NCBI GenBank assembly: GCA_029204225.1
Contig: CM055096.1
Span: forward strand, 2,490,662 to 2,554,661
Reading direction: 5' to 3'
Source of the DNA: Diphasiastrum complanatum
Lineage: Eukaryota; Streptophyta; Lycopodiopsida; Lycopodiales; Lycopodiaceae
Length of the DNA: 64,000 nucleotides
Shown: positions 57,839-64,000 of the stretch, one piece after another
How positions within the stretch are numbered: the first letter of the stretch is position 1
How the letters are laid out: every line of letters starts with the position of its first letter
Made by a program: the position numbers and the translations under genes
The notes under the pieces: model-generated
Databases searched by the model: none
The model's input: only the letters and a program-made list of their open reading frames with translations
Told to the model about the DNA's origin: nothing

Positions 57839-60248
57839 CTCCTCCTCAAATCTAGCCTTGGAGATCACAATGCTTTTATCAATAACTCCAATTGAAGATC
57901 TAAGCTTGACAAATGAATCTTTAGGTAAAGGTTTAGTAAACAAATCAGCCAAGCAACTTGATGATGGCACGTGTTGGAGCTTGATCTCTTTAGCTTGCAC
58001 TTTTTCCCTCATGAAATGATGAGCAATTTCGATGTGTTTGCTCCTTGCATGGAATGTAGGATTAGTTGCAAGTGATTGGGCTGATTGGTTGTCGCAATAG
58101 ATGACAGGATCTCCTCCTCCATGACATGAAGCTCCACCAATAGCCTTTTGAGCCACAAGACCTCCTTGCATGTTGATGTCAAGGCCTTGTATTCGGATTC
58201 TGTGGAAGATAGGGAGATGGTATCTTGCTTTTTGGAAAGCCATAATACTACTCCATCACATAGAAAGGTGGCAAAGGCACTTGTTGATCTTCTATCCACT
58301 TTGTCACCTGCAAAATCCGAGTCACTATAGGCTCTTAAGCCAAGATTAGTTCCTCTATACAAAATACCAAAATTCTTAGTGAATGAAATGTATCTAAGAA
58401 CTCTTTTGGCCATCTTCCAATGTGAAACTAGAGGACTTTGCATGAATTGGCTTAACTTTCCAACACTATAACTAAGATTAGGTCTAGTTATAGTTAAATA
58501 GATCAAGGAGCCAATAAGCCTTCTATATAATGTGATGTCCTCAAAGGATGCTTCATCACAACCAATAGATGCTTTTACATGTTGCTCCATTGGTGTCTCA
58601 ATGCCTTTACAATTCTTCATTCCAAATCTATCTAGGATGGATGTAGCATATTTAGATTGACAAATGAAGCTAAAATCACATCCTCTAATAACCTCTATTC
58701 CAAGAATGAAGCTCAATAGGCCGAGATCTACCATCTTAAACTCTTTTGCTAAAGCAATTTTTACATCTCTAATTCCATCTAGATCATTACCACTCAAGAT
58801 AATGTCATCTACATACAAAACAAGAATAATGATCATGCCATCATGAAAACTTATATACAATGATGGATCATAGGCACTCATTACAAAATTGATGAAAATG
58901 AGAAAAGAGTTTAGCCTAGAGTACCATGCTCTAGATGCTTGCTTGAGCCCATAAAGGCTCTTCTTCAAAAAACACACCTTTCCTTCATGCTTTGTCTTGA
59001 TGAAGCCCTCGGGTTGCCTCATGTAGATCGCTTCCTCCAAATAACCATTGAGGAATGCATTTGTGAAGTCAAGTTGGTCTCATCATAGTCAATGCCTTTG
59101 GTTTGTAAAAAACCTTTGGCAACAAGCCTAGCTTTATGCTTGCTTATTGATGCATCTTGATTATACTGCAATCTAAACACCCACTTGCAATCAAGAGGTT
59201 TCTTCCCTTGAGGAAGATCCACAAGATCCCAAATATGATTCTCAATAAGAGCATCATACTCTACTTGCATAGCATCCATCCAACTTTTAGACTTACAAGC
59301 ATCTTCATAGCATGTTGGCTCATCTAACATTGAAGTAAGAAAGGTGTAAGATGTGAAAGATGATGAGCCTTCCCTTTGATCACCTTGACTATCATAGGTG
59401 AGCCTCAATGGCTCGGATCTTGCCCTTGTAGATCTTCTTGGAGTTCTTGGAGTTCTTGGAGTTCTTGCATCTTGAGGTGGATCCTCAAGTTCTTCTTCAC
59501 TTGGAAGCTCCTCCTCCATCCTAGCATGATCCTTGGCATCAAGATGATTAGTAGCATTATCATCCAAATCACAAGCATGTCCTTCATAAAAAATAACATC
59601 CCTACTCACTATCACCTTGCTAGTGATGGGATTGAAGACTCTATAACCTTTGCTATTCTCACCATATCCCACAAAGATGCCTTTGATGGATGTTGCATCA
59701 TCCTTCCTTCTCTTATCCAAGGATTGGTGTACATAGCAAGTGGATCCAAGAACTTTGAGATCTTTGAGATTGGGCTTCTCTCCAAATAGAGCTTCAAATG
59801 GTGTGATTCCTCCAATGGCTTGGTTTGGCAATCTATTGCACAAATAGTTAGCACAAGTTATTGCTTCACCCCAAAATGGTTTGGATAGAGAAGCATCTAG
59901 CCTTAAGGCCTTAGCACACTCACAAAGAGATCTATTTCTTCTCTCACTCACTCCATTTTGTTGAGGGGTGTACGGACATGACAACTCCCTCTTTATGCCA
60001 TTAGAAATACAAAAGTCAATCAACTTATTGGAGACATATTCACCTCCATTATCACTCCTTAATACCTTAATCTTGGTACTAAGTTGATTTTCTACCAAAG
60101 TCTTGAACTTTACAAAAGAATCAAACACCATTGATTTGCTAGACAAGAGGTACATCCAACAAAATCTAGAATAGTCATCAATGAAGATTACATAGTGTTG
60201 AAAATTGTCACTTCTCACTTGACATTGGTTCATGTAAATATTGATCAA
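57800..60248 (-). pseudogene. Ty1/copia pol: integrase, reverse transcriptase, RNase H
   Basis: Minus strand, order integrase, RT, RNase H, as in copia. The integrase lacks its N-terminus: it begins near FQHYVIFIDDYSRFCW and keeps LRSDNGGEY, YTPQQNGVSERRNRSL and FVGYGENSKGY. The RT start HKARLVAKGFLQTKGIDYDE is followed by a short deletion and frame change at about 59,080-59,060. Then come YLEEAIYMRQPEGF, LKKSLYGLKQASRAWY and the catalytic LYVDDIILSGND. RNase H has YSDSDFAGDKVDRRSTSAF, LSSTESEYKAL and ADLFTKPLP. The 5' part (LTR, gag, protease) is cut off where the plus-strand copia starts at about 60,260. Confidence 0.93.
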
Positions 60249-60259
60249 ACATTAGAATA

Positions 60260-61057
60260 TGTTGATGATATGATTTCACACGTGTGGAGCATGTTCCCAT
60301 GTGTGAAAGGATGTACTTTTCATGTTTGTATATATCCAAATTGATTTTGTATCATTCTAGTTAGTGTGAACATGAAATGACTAGTTTTTAGTCAAGTTGA
60401 CTAGTCACCTACAAATTAGCTTTTCCTTGCATGTGCATGAGTAAATGCTCCCACATGGCAAGTGGATGTTCACATGTGTGTATAGAGTACTAGAAGATAA
60501 GAGTTGACCATTTTCCTTAGATCCTATTTTGTAGGGAATATTCCTATATTCTAGGAGACTAGCTTTTTGGATTTTAGTCATATTCTAGAAGGTCAACTAT
60601 TGGATAAGGATCAAGGATGGATCAAATGGATAGATATGAGTGATGTGGCACTCTTCACACGTGTGAAGGCCTGCTGGACTGTACCAGACTCATGGATGTA
60701 CTTGATCCATAAAAGGATCATCATTTTGCTAAGAAAATTGATGAGACTTTTGCACTCTACACTTTTGTGAGATTTCTAGTCATTTGTCTTGTGATTTTTA
60801 TGCATGATTGCTATCTAGTATCATTGTACTTGTTGTTTCAGGTGCAGGCCGTACAGTGAACAGTACTCCACACGTGTGAAGCCGCTCTCACTAAAAAATG
60901 ATGTGTTGATCCATTGCTCTTGCTTAAATCCAAGTGTAGTGAATCTAGATCAAGATCTAATGTGTAGAACTTGATAGATTCATTGATTAAGCAACCAATA
61001 ACTCTCTATGATTGTAAAGTACAATCATTATTGTCCTAAAAACTGTAAAATTTATCA
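60260..61057 (+). repeat. 5' LTR of the plus-strand copia element
   Basis: Begins TGTTGATGATATG and ends TTTATCA, directly before the primer-binding site, about 798 bp. It holds three CACACGTGTG palindromes (60,277, 60,656, 60,869) and several CACATGTGTG relatives. The five bases before it are GAATA, but the other target copy lies outside the window. Confidence 0.85.
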
Positions 61058-61069
61058 TGGTATCAGAGC
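61058..61069 (+). other. Primer-binding site for initiator tRNA-Met
   Basis: TGGTATCAGAGC directly after the LTR CA end is the standard plant retrotransposon minus-strand priming site, complementary to the 3' end of initiator tRNA-Met. Confidence 0.93.
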
Positions 61070-61652
61070 TAAGTAAGAGAGTGATCATTGAATCATAAAT
61101 CTTGTAAAGATCATTGGCAAAATTTGTTTTTTGGCCAATACTAGTGAGGGCGAGTTCTTCTAGAGTGATAGCTTGTAATCATTTGGATCAAAACGACTTG
61201 GAGGCTGTGTATGTACTTTTCACACGTGTGAAACCGTACAGCAACTTTCAATTCAAGTTACTTTGTGTTTTTTGGTCCCAAAATCACAATACTAGTTCAT
61301 TTTTGGTGCTTTTTGAAGCATAGTATTGATCTAGATTCATTCTAACTAATGCCTATGACCAAATAGTGTTTTGGATCATTGAAGCATTTCTTTTTAGAGT
61401 CTAAGATCAGATCTAAGAGGCTGATTTGTTCAGATCCTTAGTTGAAGTGAAATCTCTAAGAAAAGTGTAAAGCAATTTTTTTTGTGAGAGTGAAAGCTAG
61501 AAATTTTTGGTAAGATCTTTGAGTATCATTCAAGCTTGTGTGTTAGTTTGATAGAGACAAGCCTATAGGCATTCTAGTAAGCTTTAGGCCACTTCATAGA
61601 TCTTTTAAAATTCAAAAATCTTTGTGATTTTTAAAAGAGCATTCATTCTAAA

Positions 61653-64000
61653 ATGTCATCCATGGGTGGATATTTGATGGAACCAAGTGAGAGACTCACT
61701 TCCACAAATTATTCCATTTGGAAAGTGAGAATGGAATCACTCCTAGTGATCCATGATCTATATGACATAGTTCAAGGAGTAGAGGAAGAGCCTCAAACTC
61801 CCCAAGAACAAGCCAAATACAAGAAGAGAGCAAGATTAGCTCTACATTGCATAAAGTTAAATGTATGCAATGACCTCTTGAAAGAGGTGTCTTCTTGTAC
61901 CTCATCCAAAGAGGCTTGGGATTCATTAAAGAGCATTTATGAATCCAACAATACTTCAAGAATCCTCATGCTAAGAAATCAAGTTTTCCAAAGCATGAAA
62001 GGAAGTGGAGAGAGTGGACAAGAGTATGTTCTTAGGATCAAATCTCTTAACAAGGAGTTAAGTGCAATAGGAGAGAAGATCCAAGATCAAGAACTAGTAC
62101 AAATCATTTTGAATGGTCTAAGTGATGAGTTTACCAACTTAGTCCAATCATTTGCCATTCAAGACTCTCTTCCATCCATTGAAAAGTTGCACAATGTTCT
62201 TGTGGCCGAGGAGAGTAGGCTTCTACACCTCAAGACAAGAATGGATAGCATGTCACTTAATGGAGGAGAGGAGAAAGCTAACTTTACATCTAAAGGCAAG
62301 AAAAAGCAAAATCCATTCAAGAAAAATCAAGGCAAGGAGGCCGAGATGAAGAATGGAGGATCTACCTCCAAAGGCAAAGTGAAGAACAAGGCAAAACTAA
62401 AGTGTTTCTTTTGTGGAAAGAAAGGACACTTTGCCTCAGAATGCTACTTGAAGAAGAATCAACAAGCCAAAGGAGATCAAGGGAACATTGCTCAAGAGGA
62501 AGAATATGAGGATGGATTCAACACATCCTTAATGGTTGCATCTACACCAACTTCAAGTCAAGACACATGGTGGATAGATAGTGGGGCTAGTTCCCACATG
62601 TCCTTTAACAAGCATTATTTTTCTACTCTTCTATCTTGTAATGACTCTAAGAAGTCAATATACACTGCTAGTGATCAAGCATGCAAGATAGATGGCATAG
62701 GATCTATACCTCTTTGTTTAGGCACATCTAAAAGGATAGATCTAGATAATGTTTTGTATGTTCCTACCAATTTCAAGAAACTTGCTTAGTGTAGGACAAT
62801 TAATGGACAATGGACTAGATGTACATTTCAAGAATGGAGTTTGTTCCATCTTGAAAAATGATAAGTGCATAGCTAGTGGCATTAAGCAAGGTAGACTTTT
62901 CAAGTTGGATGCTAATGTTGCAAGTGAAAGTGTGAACTTGGCTAGGGAGGAGCTAACTCAAGTGGAGCTTTGGCATAAGAGATTAGGCCATCCTAATCTT
63001 CAATCTATGGAGTCAATGGCAAGCAAGGAACTAGCTCTCGGCCTACCAAGAGCTTTCAAGAAGTGTGGAAAAATGTGTGAGGCATGTGGCCTTGCAAAGT
63101 CACACAAATCTTCTTACAAGAAATCTTCATCAAGATCTCTCTCTCCCTTGGATCTCATACATTCTGATGTACATAGTTTTTCACATGCAAGTAATGGACG
63201 TGCCTTGATGTATGTAACTTTTATAGATGATTGTACTAGATTCACATGGATTGAGTTACTATCAAAGAAAAATCTTGTTTATGAAGCTTTCATTAAGTTC
63301 AAGTCTCTAGTAGAGAAACAACTTAGTACTTCTATCAAAGCACTAAGATGTGATAATGGAGGAGAGTACACCTCCAATAAAATGAAAGACTTTTGTGAGA
63401 TCAATGGTATTAAGTTACAATACACTTGTTCCTACACCCCTCAACAAAATGGGGTGGCCGAGAGGAAAAATAGGAGTCTATGTGAGTGTGCAAAGTCCTT
63501 GAGGCTTGATGCATCACTTCCCATCTCATTTTGGGGAGAAGCCATAACATGTGCTAATTATTTGTGTAATAGACTTCCTAGTAGTGCTATAGATGGGATC
63601 TCACCTTATCAAGCCTTGTTTGATAAGAAACCCAATGTAAAATATTTTAAGATCTTTGGATGTACTTGTTATGTACACATTCCTTTGGAGACTAGAAGGA
63701 AAGAAGATGCTACCTCCTTCAAAGGAATCTTTGTTGGCTATGGAGAAAATAGCAAGGGATATAGGATATATGATCCTACATCCAAGAAAGTAAAGGTAAG
63801 CAAGGATGTACTTTTTGATGAGTCACAATTTGCTAAGAGCTTGTCAAATGGATCTAACCCATTGTGCATTGAAGATCTTGACAAATCCGAGGAGGATCTT
63901 GACAAACCCGAGGAGGATCATGACAAACCCGAGGATGGAGATTTGGATCCAAGTCAAAAGGGGCCAAGAAGATCATCAAGGAGCAAGGCCGAGCCCTCAA
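61653..64000 (+). CDS. Ty1/copia gag-pol, partial at the window end
   Basis: ATG at 61,653. Gag has LTSTNYSIWKVRMESLL, LLKEVSSCTSSKEAWDSL, a Lys-rich part and a CCHC zinc knuckle (CFFCGKKGHFASEC, about 62,404). The protease has WWIDSGASSHMS with the DSGA active site (about 62,572). A single missing base at about 62,783 (KK/NLLSVGQL) shifts the frame. From there the reading frame is open to the window end: the integrase zinc module (WHKRLGHPN, CEACGLAK), catalytic core (FIDDCTRFTW, RCDNGGEY, PQQNGVAERKNRSL) and C-terminus (FKGIFVGYGENSKGY), then a short acidic repeat (DLDKPEEDHDKPED). It is nearly intact, so this is the youngest insertion. RT and the 3' LTR are beyond the window. Confidence 0.93.

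Noticed and set aside
61058-61069. tRNA gene near the copia LTR
   Set aside because: TGGTATCAGAGC is a primer-binding site complementary to a tRNA end; no cloverleaf sequence surrounds it.

Overview
The window looks like land-plant nuclear DNA. It has one long intron-rich host gene with GT-AG introns, Ty3/gypsy and Ty1/copia elements primed by initiator tRNA-Met, Helitron-type elements, and long CT/GA microsatellites. Introns of up to 5.5 kb and the Helentron-like element suggest a large, repeat-rich, possibly non-angiosperm genome. That last point is a guess.

Layout. 1-2.5 kb: decayed gypsy pol (+). 2.8-4.9 kb: broken Helitron Rep gene (-). 4.9-9.95 kb: AT-rich DNA with unrecognised minus-strand ORF pieces. 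10.6-26.7 kb: the only clear host gene, a 12-exon gene (+) for a 1712-aa protein with an NO VEIN/sacsin-type GHKL ATPase N-terminus and a C-terminal RNase III domain that keeps all four catalytic acids; all 12 exon phases join. 27.7-28.8 kb: a dead copy of a gene that recurs at 48.4 kb. 29-32 kb: degenerate repeats and a deleted copia element. 32.3-38.1 kb: two diverged copies of an unrecognised gag-like family (-). 38.3-40.3 kb: a Helitron/Pif1 helicase followed by an EEP endonuclease (+), a Helentron signature. 40.8-46 kb: an acidic ORF, a 125-bp GA tract, an LTR and a third coiled-coil ORF.

46.26-57.2 kb: a gypsy element (-) split by a 7,210-bp element (47,926-55,135) with perfect 32-bp terminal inverted repeats and a recognisable 8-bp target duplication. 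This is the most interesting object in the window. It carries four transcription units. The third appears to fuse a divergent, CENH3-like histone H3 fold to a Ulp1-type (C48) cysteine protease. The divergent promoter region between its second and third genes has seven CACGTG palindromes in 260 bp. The other three genes are unrecognised. The first has a relative at 28 kb, so it is the candidate mobility gene.

57.2-64 kb: a copia element (-) inserted in the gypsy element and itself interrupted by a younger copia element (+) that runs off the window end.

Except for the ATPase-RNase III gene, nearly everything is mobile DNA in nested layers. Coordinates of decayed elements are approximate.
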